64,000 bases of DNA from assembly GCA_963855995.1 (NCBI GenBank), contig OY979716.1, positions 89,429,042 through 89,493,041 on the forward strand, written 5' to 3'. Shown here piece by piece: positions 24,336-36,527 of the stretch. Under the pieces are notes generated by a model. It did no database searches and was not told the DNA's origin. It saw only the letters and a program-made list of their open reading frames with translations. The stretch is from Muricea muricata (Eukaryota > Cnidaria > Anthozoa > Malacalcyonacea > Plexauridae). How positions within the stretch are numbered: position 1 is the stretch's first letter; each line of letters begins with the position of its first letter. Both the position numbers and the translations under genes were made by a program.

Positions 24336-26754
24336 CAACTTTTCAAATGCCTCCTGATTCTTGTGTTCCAAAATTGATTTCTGATTTTGTTGGTCGAAGT
24401 GAAGAGTGTGAAGCTGTGATTGCATCATTGATGTCACAATCAACACGAATGTTCAGTATTTGGGGCTCACCAGGATTTGGCAAAACGTTAACGGCCATTG
24501 CTATTGGAAGCCAGTTAAAACATCGAGGGGAAAATGTTTATTACTTCTCATTCCGAGGTGTAAGCACTATGAAAGAATTCACCTCAAAATTACTTGGCCT
24601 ATTTGGACATTCAATTGATTTGCATCTGTATGGGAATCTTTTACCCACTGATCAGCTACTTCACGCTTTTCGAAGTATCAAAGCCCGGATGTTTGTCATT
24701 CTAGATAATCTTGATGATATTTTGACATCTGGCAACCAAAAAGAAGCAATGTTAAATTTCATCATCGAAGTTCTCCAGCGCTGTCCATATGTGAAGTTTT
24801 TAACCACCACAAGAGAATCCCTAGAATTTGTCACTTTACGAGAGCAAGAATTTGATTCCTTAAGGTTAAAACCTCTGGACGCGCAATCTTCAGCAAGTTT
24901 GGTTCTCAAATTGTTACAACCAACAATGGCTGATCTACCAAGCCAAATATCAAAGATGTGCGGAAATGTTCCACTAGCTATACGACTGCTTTGTAGCCTT
25001 ATCAAAGATAGTCCTCAAGAATTTCTCAATGAAATTGTCAAGGGTTCTGAATGTTTCCTAGATGTTATAGATGATGATGGCTTCCCTCCCGATGCTAGAT
25101 TAAAAGAACTCATCCGGTCCTTGTTCAATAAACTTTCTGACGTTGAGAAAGGAGCGTTTGTTTCTCTTTCGCTCTTTGGTGGCGCCGAATTTGGTCTGGA
25201 TGCCGGCATTGCCATAGTTGGAGGAAGTAAATTTCACGCCAAACGGAGCATAGAAAGTCTCAAGAAGAAATCGTTGATTGATATCGACGGTGAGACGTGC
25301 GCAATCCATCCTTTAATTCAATCATATGCTTCAGAAAAGGGGCAGAATGAAATGAAAAATGTGCTGGAATCATCGAGAACTCGGTTTCTCGAATACTACA
25401 TCCACTTATTTCAATTCCTCAACATGCGATTTCTTACAGGTGATTCAACGACCGCTTTTAAGTCGTTTTACATGGAAGAGCACAGAATTTCATCAAGTCT
25501 TATTGATGGCTTAAATGATAGCAAATTACTGGTAAAGGTTGTCAGTATTTTAAAAGAATGTGAGCTTTTTTTTGATGCACTTTATCATAACAATTTTGTG
25601 AAAGTTAAAGACTTATACAATTTTGCTCTATCCAAACTGTCTGTTAGCAAGTTTGATAAAGACTTTGCTGAGTTATATTTAAGTAGAGTATACCATGGAA
25701 CGACTCTTGTTTGTAAAACATTTTCCCCATATCCACCTGAAGACGTTGAAACAAGCAGGAAAATTTCGCTCTTGCCTTTATCGGTTCAGGGGAAGCTCGA
25801 GTGTTGTAAAGGTATTTATGAGTTGTCTAACGGCGGTGGAGAGCGAGCTGCCCAGCGCATCGAAGTTGGTTTGCTTCAATTACAAAGCAGTGCACAAAAT
25901 ATCATTTTGAAGGTTGTGGCATTTCAGTTTTTGGCTATCTATTACAAGTGCACAAAAAATTTTGCAAAGTTTGAGCAGTTTCGCGACAAAACTGTTGAAA
26001 CATGTGCAGCATATTCTGTGTTTCGTCATGTACCGCTTCTTGGTAAGCCCTTGGAAAACGTGGACAAGCTTAATAATTCTTGTTTCAGGGATCAACCACT
26101 AGCAGCTTGGGCGATAGCACGACTAAGCCTATGGACAAGAAAGTATCCTTGGGTTAAATTGGGTACAGAATTCGGAAATTATCTCGACTCATTTATGAAG
26201 CAAATCGTCGCTGAATCATCTAAATTGTTTGGGACATTTGAATTATGCACATTGATTCAGTTAGTAGATAAGGCGTACATTTATCTAGGTATTTCGAACA
26301 AATCGTTAGATATTGGTCTATCACTAACCAACGCGGAAATAGAAAAATATCAAGGCAGCAAAGACGAAGATGATCAAAGACGTGTGACATTGGCCCGTGA
26401 GAGACAAGCAACATATTTCCACACTTTTGCCGTGGGGCAATTTGGCAAGGGAGAATCAAGTCTTGAATATTCGTTAAAGGAGCTTGAAATTCGACGACAA
26501 CTTCCACCGGATGCAAAATTAGCCGAATGTTATAGAGTTATTGCCGCAGAGCAATATTCAACGGGAGAGTACGCATCTGCTTTTGAGTCCTTTAAGTCTG
26601 CTCTTCAAACTTTACAAAAGCTTCATGGCGAGATGCACGAAGACGTCGCAAAATTGTATTACTGGATGGCAGAAGCGCAATATAACATGGGAGACAGTGA
26701 ACTATCTATCGAGTCTTACAGGCGCTCTTTAAAGATTTTTGTATATCTTTATGG
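24336..26754 (+). CDS. NB-ARC + TPR exon of the same receptor gene, cut by a transposon
   Basis: After the splice acceptor the protein reads a STAND-type NTPase. The P-loop is GSPGFGKT (24464-24487), Walker B is FVILDNLDD, an RNBS-B-like FLTTTRES follows, and then the GxP motif CGNVPLAIRLLC. A winged-helix-like region (FVSLSLFGGAEFGLDAG…) comes next, then a long helical linker, then TPR units from about 26460 (ELAECYRVIAAEQYSTGEY-like and VAKLYYWMAEAQYNMGD-like, the usual 42-residue kinesin-light-chain spacing). NB-ARC proteins oligomerise on ligand sensing; with a HEPN effector this one is likely an intracellular sensor. The frame appears to run to 26797, but from 26755 it reads transposon terminal repeat, so the true exon is split there in a TPR after KIFVYLYG. 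The remainder is at 36530. Confidence 0.88.
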
Positions 26755-26756
26755 TA
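26755..26756. repeat. TA target-site duplication, left
   Basis: TA adjacent to terminal CAGTACCAGCC; the partner TA is at 36528-36529. Confidence 0.85.
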
Positions 26757-27705
26757 CAGTACCAGCCGCGAGTAAGGGTACCTCCACTCGCGCGTAGCGA
26801 GTGCTCGCGAGTGCGCGCGAGTCGAAGCGAGTACGCGTTCCGACTCGCTACTCGCGAGTACTCGAATTTCGTCTCACTCGCAAGCACTCGCGACTCGAAA
26901 CTTTCGAGTGCTTGCGAGTCAAAAGGCTCAGATAACTTGTACATATCAAAGTTATATGCGGAAACGCAATAGTCATATGAAACGTAGTAAAAATTATGGA
27001 TATTATAGCGTGTTTATAAACGACTTCCATATGATGGGACATATTTTTTACGATATATTACTATAGATCTTTATACTATTACTAACTTTAAAAGCGAAAC
27101 ATGCCGCAGCAGTCAAAACGGTAAAAATTACAGCAAAATGCGAATGATCAGATCAACAAATGTCATATTTAAATATGGCCAAATTATTTTAAATATGGAA
27201 CTTTTTATACTCGAGTATGCTCCGGCTGTAACAATTGGCGTCGGGTTCGTGTTTAACAATTACAATAGAAACACGTTGACACGTCGAGTAGTTCTTAAGA
27301 TTAGAGTATCATCTCAGGAGTAAAAACGTATTAATACTGTAAAGCGCAAAGTCACAAAATATAACTTACATTGCATGCTCTGCTGGCATCTGTCTTGAAA
27401 CGGGAACCATCTCATTTATATACCCAAGCGACTTGATGCGCTAAATCCAATTGAAGATAATCTCGATGGAACGGCCCACGTAACAACGAAACACGGACAC
27501 ATGCTGTCGGTATTTATCGCAAAAACGTTCCGATAGTCTCGTGTAATCCACATATAATGTCTATACTAATACAAGTGATCTATAGTATTGGTATTATGAT
27601 CATTAAAGACACGAGTCATTAAATATTTGCTGAGGCGTAGCGTGCTTTGTTTGTGTTCGATCTGTGAATTTAAATACTATCAGAGTTTAGTGGTGAATGT
27701 TTTTG
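26757..27705. repeat. Left terminal inverted repeat (~949 bp)
   Basis: Mirror of 35577-36527. The outer 170 bp is dominated by ACTCGCGAGT-type palindromic motifs; the inner part is AT-rich. Confidence 0.9.
26775..26930. repeat. ACTCGCGAGT palindrome cluster
   Basis: Repeats of CTCGCGAG, ACTCGCG and CGAGTGCTTGCGAGT in tandem and inverted order next to the terminus, and again in the right arm (36365-36510). CpG-rich, unlike the surrounding DNA. Candidate transposase-binding array. Confidence 0.75.
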
Positions 27706-28254
27706 GCACGTCAATAACTTGAGCTGATCATGTTTTTTTTGCCCGATACCTTACATTTCGTGTGGGTTTGAGATGAGTCGACTTTGAAAAGGACATCTAC
27801 AATTTACGTTTAATTTTATGTGAAGTCAATGTTCATGTATTTTGGGGTGCATGCATGCCAAGTTGTCACAGTACTATCGAATACTGTCACCGGTGTCAAA
27901 TAACATGCATTGCGTCAATACATGACGAGCCGCACGATGTGTGAAAGGATTAAGCTTAAGTGAATTTGTAACCATAGGAACATAATTAAGTTGGACACCC
28001 ATTAGTCATCGCTCAATTATGGTAGAACCTGGTAGGCTGTATTACAATCACCCTCTTAGCACAACTGTTAAATATTAAAATATTGTACCAAATTTATTTT
28101 TAATATGGCACAAAACTATGCTGTCATCACTTGATAATACCAACTAATCAAACTGTTTCGTAAATAAGGCGCGAATTTAGAATCAGACTGGTTCAACTGA
28201 CTGTTTATGAGGCATGTTTTCCTATTGGCCTTAAAAATGGACTAAAAATTCGAC
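27706..28254. other. No gene seen
   Basis: AT-rich interior of the 9.8-kb element. Confidence 0.4.
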
Positions 28255-28829
28255 ATGTATCACCGTTTTTATTCGTTTTGTTTGGAACCAGACAAGAACT
28301 GGTACGCATACAATTACTTCTTACCGGGCGCAAACGCATCATGCAAAAATAAAGGGGTTAATAACTTCCCAGACGAGGTCAAGTGGGTCAAAATAGCGGA
28401 TCTTCACAATTGTGAGGGAAATCCAGTGTCATTCCGTTGGTTTAACGCGGGGACAACTAAACATTCAGAAGCGTTTGTTATTTCATCGTTCGGTATACTG
28501 GTACTCGCACTAAGACAGCACACCAATAACAATGTATGGAAGGAGTCGGAGGTACTGCAGAGCATACGCGCAACAGTGAATTTACTCACACTTGCGCAAA
28601 TACAGTCTCTGCTGACCCTGTTAGCAATAAAGACTTCGCACGAATGGAGATGTATACGAAGACACTGCAAAATAAACTCGACGAACAAAGTAAAGTGATA
28701 GAAGGCCTTAAAATTGCTGCTCAGAAATGCGAATATGCAGAGCAGAAAAATGCGGTTCCCGCGCAATTGAAAACCCCGCGATCAGCCGAGTCGACTAATA
28801 ACATTATAGAGTCATATGGCAGATTTTAA
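28255..28829 (+). CDS. Unrecognised protein-like ORFs inside the 9.8-kb element
   Basis: Two overlapping frames. 28255-28698 encodes a segment rich in aromatic residues (NWYAYNYFLPG, then FPDEVKWVKIADLHNCEGN). 28536-28829 in another frame encodes a polar region and a likely coiled coil (FARMEMYTKTLQNKLDEQ). The protein-like signal appears to switch frames between about 28480 and 28600, so this may be one gene with a frameshift or an intron. The 241-bp satellite starts exactly at the end of the second frame. I do not recognise the family. Possible sources are captured host sequence or a remnant of the element's own gene. Confidence 0.3.
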
Positions 28830-29745
28830 AGATGTTTTATCTTTTCTTAATCAGTTGAAGTCGAAACGCTATTTGAAAATATTACATTGCATACTGCGCA
28901 TAAGTTTGTTTCTAAGCAAACAGAATCAGTACTGTTTATTCATGCTTACATATAGAATGCGCGCGACTGACATAGCTATTATCATGCAAGCATTATTTCA
29001 AATACTTTTTGATGGATACTCTTGTGTCAGAAAGATGCGTCATCTTTTGCTGGCAGATTTTGAAGATGTTTCATCTTTTCTTAATCAGTTGAAGTCGAAA
29101 CGTTATTTGAAAATATTGCATTGCATACTGCGCATAAGTTTATTTCTATTTTCTAAGCAAATAGAATCAGTACTGTATATTTATGCTTATATATAGAATG
29201 CGCGCGACTGACATAGCTATTATCATGCAAGCATTATTTCAAGTACTTTTTGATGGATACTCTTGTGTCAGAAAGATGCGTCATCTTTTGCTGGCAGATT
29301 TTGAAGATGTTTCATCTTTTCTTAATCAGTTGAAGTCGACACGTTATTTGAAAATATTGCATTGCATACTGCGCATAAGTTTATTTCTATTTTCTAAGCA
29401 AATAGAATCAGTACTGTATATTTATGCTTATATATAGAATGTGCGCGACTGACATAGCTATTATCATGCAAGCATTATTTCAAGTACTTTTTGATGGATA
29501 CTCTTGTGTCAGAAAGATGCGTCATCTTTTGCTGGCAGATTTTGAAGATGTCTCATCTTTTCTTAATCAGTTGAAGTTGAAACGATATTTGAAAATATTG
29601 CATTGCGTACTGCGCGTTAAGTTTGTTTCTAAGCAAGTAGGATCAGTAAAGTTTTTTGCGCTTGCATGGATTGTGCACAGTATGCTTTATGCTAGTATTT
29701 ATCAGCATTTCAGTCTGTATTGTCAAGTTTTCGTCTTTTTCTAAC
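28816..29745. repeat. 241-bp tandem satellite, about 3.8 copies
   Basis: GATGGATACTCTTGTGTCAG recurs at 29011, 29252 and 29493, period 241 bp, with a 5'-truncated first unit at 28816. An 85-bp core (TACTCTTGTGTCAGAAAGATG … CTTAATCAGTTGAAG) matches the 237-bp satellite at 4585-5865; the rest of the unit does not. ORFs through it are repeat artefacts. Confidence 0.92.
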
Positions 29746-31857
29746 CAATTCAACAATTGATTGTTGAATAATGCGCAGTATGTTAGGAACACAGGTAGCA
29801 CACGACCGCTTTGCTTTTTCCTTTCCACCACATACCGAGTGCCTTTTTAAATGCTGTTATCACTCTTTCTTTCCTTGGACATCATCAGTGTGCAAGTGGT
29901 TATTAAAAGTTGTCTACCAACAGGGTGCCCTGATATCAGGTAAAAAAATTTCTAATTAATGGCTGCACGGCGCCCGAGTTGTTGACAGTTTTGAGGCAAT
30001 ATGTTTCCAGAGAATCGGAGTTTTTAGCCCCGTTTTCTGAATAATTAAGGCCTTGCGGCTCGTCATGACAAAAATTATAAATGAATGCTGTGTTTCCTCA
30101 TTAGACAGTAAATGCTGTAGCACTACAAACAATTAGAAATGCCTCGATTAGCTGTCGAGCTAAAACTTAAAATCATTCGTCTGCATTCGTCTGCATATAT
30201 TACTTGTCTATAATTTTTAATACTTGAGCGTGTGTGTTTATTCACAATTTCAGCAACTTAGTAACAATTTAATGTATTATTAAATTCATTTTGAAATTAA
30301 TAGTGTTTCTTGCAATCTGATTAGTTTTAGCAGTATAAAGCTTTCAGCATAAATCACATGTGCATGGAGTGCGACTGTCCTGAAATCACATCTTCTCTCA
30401 AGTTTCAATGAATTGTTGTAGTGTTATCCTCAGCCAATCAATCATATTTAATCTTAGGATCAAACAGGTAATCAATTTTTAAAAAAAAGTGATATGGCAA
30501 ATGAGTAAAACAAATAATTTGCTGTCATTGTTAACCTGCACTCTTGACTGCCCAAGCAATTTTTGAACGCAAAAATATGAGATTAGCCATTAACTACCAA
30601 AGAATTGGAAATCATTTTCAACAAATAGTAGTTGTAATATGAAGAACAAAATCTTCCTATCAAACGTGGTGAAAATGAAGGGTATTAAAAATAATTTGCC
30701 CATTATAGTTCCGATTTAAACAAACAAAACTGCAGTGCACTAAACTCAATCAAATTACTCGTAAAACCAACAAAATGTTTAATCTTACTTCTGCTGCCCC
30801 ATATTCTTTCTGGATGTTTCCCTTGCTCAGTGCACTTAAGTCATGGCTCCAGCTCATTTTAGCAAAATATGACATAAATGGCAATTACTCATCATATATT
30901 AAAGCAACCACCACCAAACTTGCTATAATAATAGTTAGGCCTAGTGTTAACAAACTGCAACATTTTGTTGCTATGGAAACGGTCACGTGACCATAACATC
31001 GTTGATATTGTGTTACTTATCTTTGCGGACTTGGGAGATGGGTCTGGGAATTATGTTAGCATTACAAATTGTATGCTTTAGAAAGCACGTATATTCAAGT
31101 TTATCAGTCTAACTGGAATGAGTGTCCTAAATGTATAGTTTAGGGCAAAGAAAGAATTGTTTTAAAAATTGATGTATTTTTTCATTTTTACTTCAATTTT
31201 TTTTATGTTTTCGGCACAAAGGACACTCATTCCGGTTAGTTCCCCAAAAATGGGTAGGAAACGAACTCATTTTCAAAGTCACTGAGAGCTGATATTTGAT
31301 ACAGGGTAGTCTCCCGAGGCAATTTTTTTCTGACTTTTGACAGCTTCATGGCTGTATGGCACTTATTTTACTCATTTTTTCCCAGATGAGATGACATAAC
31401 ACACTTCTTGTGCCATCTAGCAACAACTGTGTTACTGCATAAACATTTTTCCCCCAAAAAAGGACCGCATGCAGGGCTAAATTCACTACGATAAAAGAAT
31501 TAATTTAGCTTTTAAGTCATTAGTTTTTCCGCCATTTTGAATTTTGAATTTTCTTGTTTCCATGGAAACAGTTAGTCAAGCAAAAAATCTTGGCGAAAAC
31601 GGCAAAATTTTATCGATTTTGCTTTTAAAGTTCGTTTTTAAAAGTTAAAATATAATCTTTTCAACTTCTTTTGTTTCATGTGAGAAAAATATACAAGAAA
31701 ACATTCAAGTTTTGTCATGTATAAATGTAAACAAGGAAGGCAACAAATTGCTTTTGTATATCTGCAAAAATTGTTCAAAACGTTAAATATAATTCAATTA
31801 TCGTGTAGATGACTCTTTTAACTCCACTTTACCTTTGTCTTATTAAAGTAAAAACTG
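29746..31857. other. No gene seen
   Basis: AT-rich interior of the 9.8-kb element; many A/T runs, no recognised domain in short ORFs. Confidence 0.4.
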
Positions 31858-31866
31858 TTCTACTAT
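31858..31866. repeat. 9-bp target-site duplication, left
   Basis: TTCTACTAT, repeated exactly at 34085-34093. Confidence 0.85.
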
Positions 31867-34084
31867 AACATATGTGCAATTTGTCTGCGCATGCGCGATT
31901 CTGATCACATGCAATAGCAAATGGCGGTTTTCACATGAAATGGTGAGATTGCTCATGTATTTGGCGATAACAATGTGGTGATTTTTTGTGCGATCTGTCG
32001 GAATTCGTCTGAATCCTAAACAGGTAAGAGTATTGTTTTATTTAAGTTTGATTTTAATGTAATATTTATCTTCCTTGGCTTGAATTTTCATTGTTTACTA
32101 GTTGTTAACCGTGCCTTCGTAACTCCATCAAGTTGTTCGATTAAACCTAATACGGAGGTTATTTAGGTCGTCCGTCGTTGGCATAGTAGGTTTTTTAACT
32201 AAACATGTTTAATCTGTCTATATCTTAGTATAACCGATCTCAGGAATAACCGATAGCCAATTTATTATCTTTATTTGGCCATCGATTTGTGCATGCACAT
32301 TGAAAGCAGATAATACAAGAACTGCATGGCATTAGAGATTCATTTTTTCCACAAAACGTAGTTTACTACCACATAGTTGTGTGCCAAGTACCTGTAAGGA
32401 TACTATGAGATATTTTAAATTGAAATAATCTATGATCTTCATTACATTTTCAATTTTATTGGCTTCATACAATACCTGTGGATAAAACCTAAAACCCAGT
32501 GCAACACATAGGACTTATTTGTGTGTGTGGGTAAAAAAAATAAAAAATGAGTCATGGAAACCTCTTTATATTTTGTATATTTATTATTTTTGATTTCACG
32601 GAGAAAAGAAAGTAAAGTTCCACCATAAAAAAATTGGGGAAAGGATAGTTTTAGCACATTCATGTCACCAGTCTACTGGCCAGACATGTACTTGTCTGTT
32701 TGATTATTTAAGAAACTGCTCATAGAAACAACACTGAAACGAGATTGTAACAAGACGTTTGAAATTTGAATTCACAAGTATCTCACAAATAACCTTGACG
32801 TGAAGTCTATTGAATAAAGAAAAGTTGTTGAATCAACTATGCTAAAGATGTTTATATATCTTGAGACCAAATGTTACATAAATAGTATAATACTAACTAT
32901 GTTGGAACCAATTGAAAATTGGGGTGTTTTCCCAATTTTTTTAATAGACTAAGCAGTTGCTAAACATTGAGCAAATGATAAGGAAAAACATTTGCTCTTT
33001 TAGTGTGGTTTCTATGAGCAGTTTCTTAAATAATCCACATTTACTGAACAAAACAATCATTTGAATCCTTGAGTAAGTCACTTGTAATAAGGAATAATAA
33101 CTATAGCAAAAATTTTTGTCAGTGAAGTTCATAGCTAAAACATTAAATGTGGTAAATTAGACATAATAAAATGACTCGTTGTTGTAATAAAAAAAATTCA
33201 ATCATAAAGTGAATCAAAATTGGAATAAATATTATTCTTTATCATGTTACAATCAAACATGTGTGCATGTCTGGCCAATAGACTGGTGACACGAATGTGC
33301 TAAAACTATCCTTTCCCCAATTTTTTTATGGTGGAACTTTACTTTCTTTTCTTCGTGAAATCAAAAATAATAAATATACAAAATATAAAGAGGTTTCCAT
33401 GACTCATTTTTTATTTTTTTACCCACACACAAACAAGTCCCATGTGTTGCACTGGGTTTGAGGTTCTATCCACAGGTATTGTATGAAGTCAATAAAATTG
33501 AAAATGTAATGAAGATCATAGATTATTTCAATTTAAAATATTTCATAGTATCCTTACGGGTACTTGGCACACAACTATGTGGTAGTAAACTACGTTTTGT
33601 GAAAAAATGAATCACTAATGCCATGTAGTTCTTGTATTATCTGCTTTCAATGTGCATGCACAAACTGATGGCCAAATAATGATAATAAATTGGTGATCGG
33701 TTATTCCTGAGATCGGTTATACTAAGATATAGACGGATTAAACATGTTTAGTTTAAAAAACCTACTATGCCAACGACGGACGACCTAAATAACCTCCGTA
33801 TTAGGTTTAATCGAACAACTTGATGGAGTTACGAAGGCACGGTTAACAACTAGTAAACAATGAAAATTCAAGCCAAGGAAGATAAATATTACATTAAAAT
33901 CAAACTTAAATAAAACAATGCTTTTACCTGTTTAGGATTCAGACGAATTCCGACAGATCGCACAAAAAATCACCACATTGTTATCGCCAAATACATGAGA
34001 AATCTCACCATTTCATGTGAAAACCGCCATTTGCTATTGCATGTGATCAAAATCGCGCATGCGCAGACAAATTGCACATATGTT
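31867..34084. mobile_element. 2.2-kb foldback element with 9-bp target duplication, nested
   Basis: Arms of about 840 bp (31867-32710 and 33247-34084) are inverted copies. The ends read AACATATGTGCAATTTGTCT. A perfect TTCTACTAT duplication flanks it. A second, inner inverted pair (ATTATTTAAGAAACTGCTC near 32703 and its mirror near 33009) sits in the spacer. The arms differ by only scattered substitutions. No protein of its own is visible. It is the third element in this window with long arms and a 9-10-bp duplication, but its sequence is unrelated to the other two. Confidence 0.87.
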
Positions 34085-34093
34085 TTCTACTAT
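34085..34093. repeat. 9-bp target-site duplication, right
   Basis: TTCTACTAT, identical to 31858-31866. Confidence 0.85.
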
Positions 34094-34230
34094 GTGATTT
34101 AGTGGCTAGTTGCTCGTAGCTAACACTTGTTAGTATCCACGCGAAATCCACGTAAAATCCACGCAGAATTCACGAAACTTCGGAACCCACGTTGCAGGGG
34201 GTAAAATTCGTTTTTAAAGCCAGGACTTAA

Positions 34231-35437
34231 GGACGCTCCCTACAGTTTGGTTCAGTTACAACCGGATTTATAGAGATCAGACGTTGCCCGCGCAAATCAC
34301 GCGTGGAATGTTCGTGGGCAGCTATAAAATTGTTCAAAGTTTTTAATTTTAAAAACAACTATTTTTGCCGATATTTTCGTGTTTCTACGGGCAAAAAAAC
34401 AGTAGTTCTTCCTTACAAGCGTTTGTGTTTGTAAGTTCAAGTAGTATGTGTTTTAAATAAGTTTTTAGGTGCTTTTTTTATGTCCAGTAATGTAATTTTT
34501 GATGCTCGAAATTTTACGAAAACTGTATGGACTCCGACTAACTATTTTATATTGTCTTCCTCGGATTCATGGCTCTTCTGAAGTATCAGCAAAGCTTATG
34601 TAAGTTTTTTGTTCAGTTAGATCCTATATCTGTCGTGCTTTAACAACATAGTCTTATAACTATCATGTATACAGTCTTAAGTCATGTGCCGTGGAGTCAA
34701 TGTTCAATGTTTTGAAAAGATATTCGTGCATCGGTTTTTAATGAAAATACTAAATTTAACAAGTAGTGGATTGATTTGATGCCTTATTATTTTGTGTTTT
34801 TACTTCTTGGCAATATGAATGTCTTTTGATCTCTTCTTAAACAAAGTTAAACCAAAAATTCCAAATGAAAAAATACTACAGCTATCTTAAGTTCGCGTTT
34901 AGCGCCCGCTAACTACCGTAATTATGTGTCAGCGACACTTTTCTAATAGGAAATTCGCGACGACCACGAATCATTTTTCTTGATTTTATTTGCCTTTTAC
35001 TCGTTATTTTTGTCGGTGACCTACCTTAAAATTTTGCACACAACTTTAGAATATTGAAAAGTTTTATTGTTTCAATTTTTAAAAAATTCTATATTGTGGA
35101 AATCTCGCGATAAAATTTCCGTATTTAAAAAAATCGCACAATATAGAATTTGATTAAACTTGGACAATAGATGTAGGACTTTAGTTACTAATAATATATG
35201 AAATAAAAAAGATAGGTCACCGGCTTTGTTTTCGAGATATAGATAAATTTGTGGAAAATTATGCAGAATTCGCGCTGTCACCACGTTGCTATGGTAACAG
35301 AAACATTGTCAAGAATAGCCTCTAAATATTCCAGTGCTGTTCTATTCTCATGTCGAGTTGAAAAAAATATGATATATTCATTAACGTAGACGTATCGCTG
35401 AATTGTCCAAAAATAGGCTGAACTGTAGGGAGCCTCC
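34231..35437. mobile_element. 1.2-kb TTAA-flanked element
   Basis: The left end reads TTAA then GGACGCTCCCTACAGTTTGG. The right end reads CTGAACTGTAGGGAGCCTCC then TTAA. The terminal inverted repeats (about 20 bp, imperfect) with TTAA on both sides fit piggyBac- or Kolobok-type MITEs. The interior is AT-rich with no recognisable transposase. A similar lone end occurs at 37739 (TTAAGGTGACTCCCTACA). Confidence 0.7.
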
Positions 35438-35576
35438 TTAAGTTCACTGAGTGCTTGAAAGTTTTTGCATTTTTTTGGACTTGACAATACTTTTTCTTCG
35501 TTTTAATTTACCCTTGTCCTGATATGTTGCTATGCTACAGCACTTAGGGAGGAGGTACCGGAGGTGTGTCTTACCA

Positions 35577-36527
35577 CAAAAACATTCACACCACTAAACC
35601 CTGATAGTATTTCAATTCACAGATCGAACACAAACAAAGCACGCTACGCCTCAGCAAATATTTAATGACTCATGTCTTTAATGATCATGATACCAATACT
35701 ATAGATCACTTGTATTAGTATAGACATTATATGTGGATTACACGAGACTATCGGAACGTTTTTGCGATAAATACCGACAGCATGTGTCCGTGTTTCGTTG
35801 TTACGTGGGCCGTTCCATCGAGATTATCTTCAATTGGATTTAGCGCATCAAGTCGCTTGGGTATATAAATGAGATGGTTCCCGTTTCAAGACAGATGCCA
35901 GCAGAGCATGCAATGTAAGTTATATTTTGTGACTTTGCGCTTTACAGTATTAATACGTTTTTACTCCTGAGATGATACTCTAATCTTAAGAACTACTCGA
36001 CGTGTCAACGTGTTTCTATTGTAATTGTTAAACACGAACCCGACGCCAATTGTTACAGCCGGAGCATACTCGAGTATAAAAAGTTCCATATTTAAAATAA
36101 TTTGGCCATATTTAAATATGACATTTGTTGATCTGATCATTCGCATTTTGCTGTAATTTTTACCGTTTTGACTGCTGCGGCATGTTTCGCTTTTAAAGTT
36201 AGTAATAGTATAAAGATCTATAGTAATATATCGTAAAAAATATGTCCCATCATATGGAAGTCGTTTATAAACACGCTATAATATCCATAATTTTTACTAC
36301 GTTTCATATGACTATTGCGTTTCCGCATATAACTTTGACATGCACAAGTTATCTGAGCCTTTTGACTCGCAAGCACTCGAAAGTTTCGAGTCGCGAGTGC
36401 TTGCGAGTGAGACGAAATTCGAGTACTCGCGAGTAGCGAGTCGGAACGCGTACTCGCTTCGACTCGCGCGCACTCGCGAGTACTCGCTACGCGCGAGTGG
36501 AGGTACCCTTACTCGCGGCTGGTACTG
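35577..36527. repeat. Right terminal inverted repeat (~951 bp)
   Basis: Inverse of 26757-27705, nearly identical; ends …GGCTGGTACTG followed by TA. Confidence 0.9.

Larger units (their letters stand above)
26757..36527. mobile_element. 9.8-kb non-autonomous element with ~950-bp inverted repeats inserted in the NB-ARC gene
   Basis: The ends read CAGTACCAGCCGCGAGTAAG on the left and its exact inverse on the right, flanked by TA on both sides. The inverted repeats run 26757-27705 and 35577-36527 and are nearly identical, including a mirrored 61-codon ORF with the same translation, which suggests recent insertion or gene conversion. Removing the element with one TA restores a continuous TPR reading frame in the host gene. 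TA duplication and a CAGT start recall Tc1/mariner. The size and long arms are unusual for that group, and no transposase is visible inside. The interior holds an unknown ORF, a 241-bp satellite, a foldback element and a TTAA element. Confidence 0.9.

Noticed and set aside
26757..26797. C-terminal residues of the NB-ARC frame (TVPAASKGTSTRA)
   Set aside because: They are encoded by the transposon's terminal inverted repeat, not by the host gene.
22833..26797. Bacterial Avs-type defence operon
   Set aside because: The gene has a spliceosomal intron and the surroundings are eukaryotic; the resemblance is domain-level only.
28816..29744. Tandem-repeat protein encoded by the 241-bp satellite
   Set aside because: Each ORF covers little more than one unit, and frames change because 241 is not a multiple of three.
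26757..36527. Assembly artefact (hairpin misjoin) instead of an insertion
   Set aside because: The TA duplication and exact in-frame host junction are hard to explain by misassembly, though long-read confirmation is still the decisive test.
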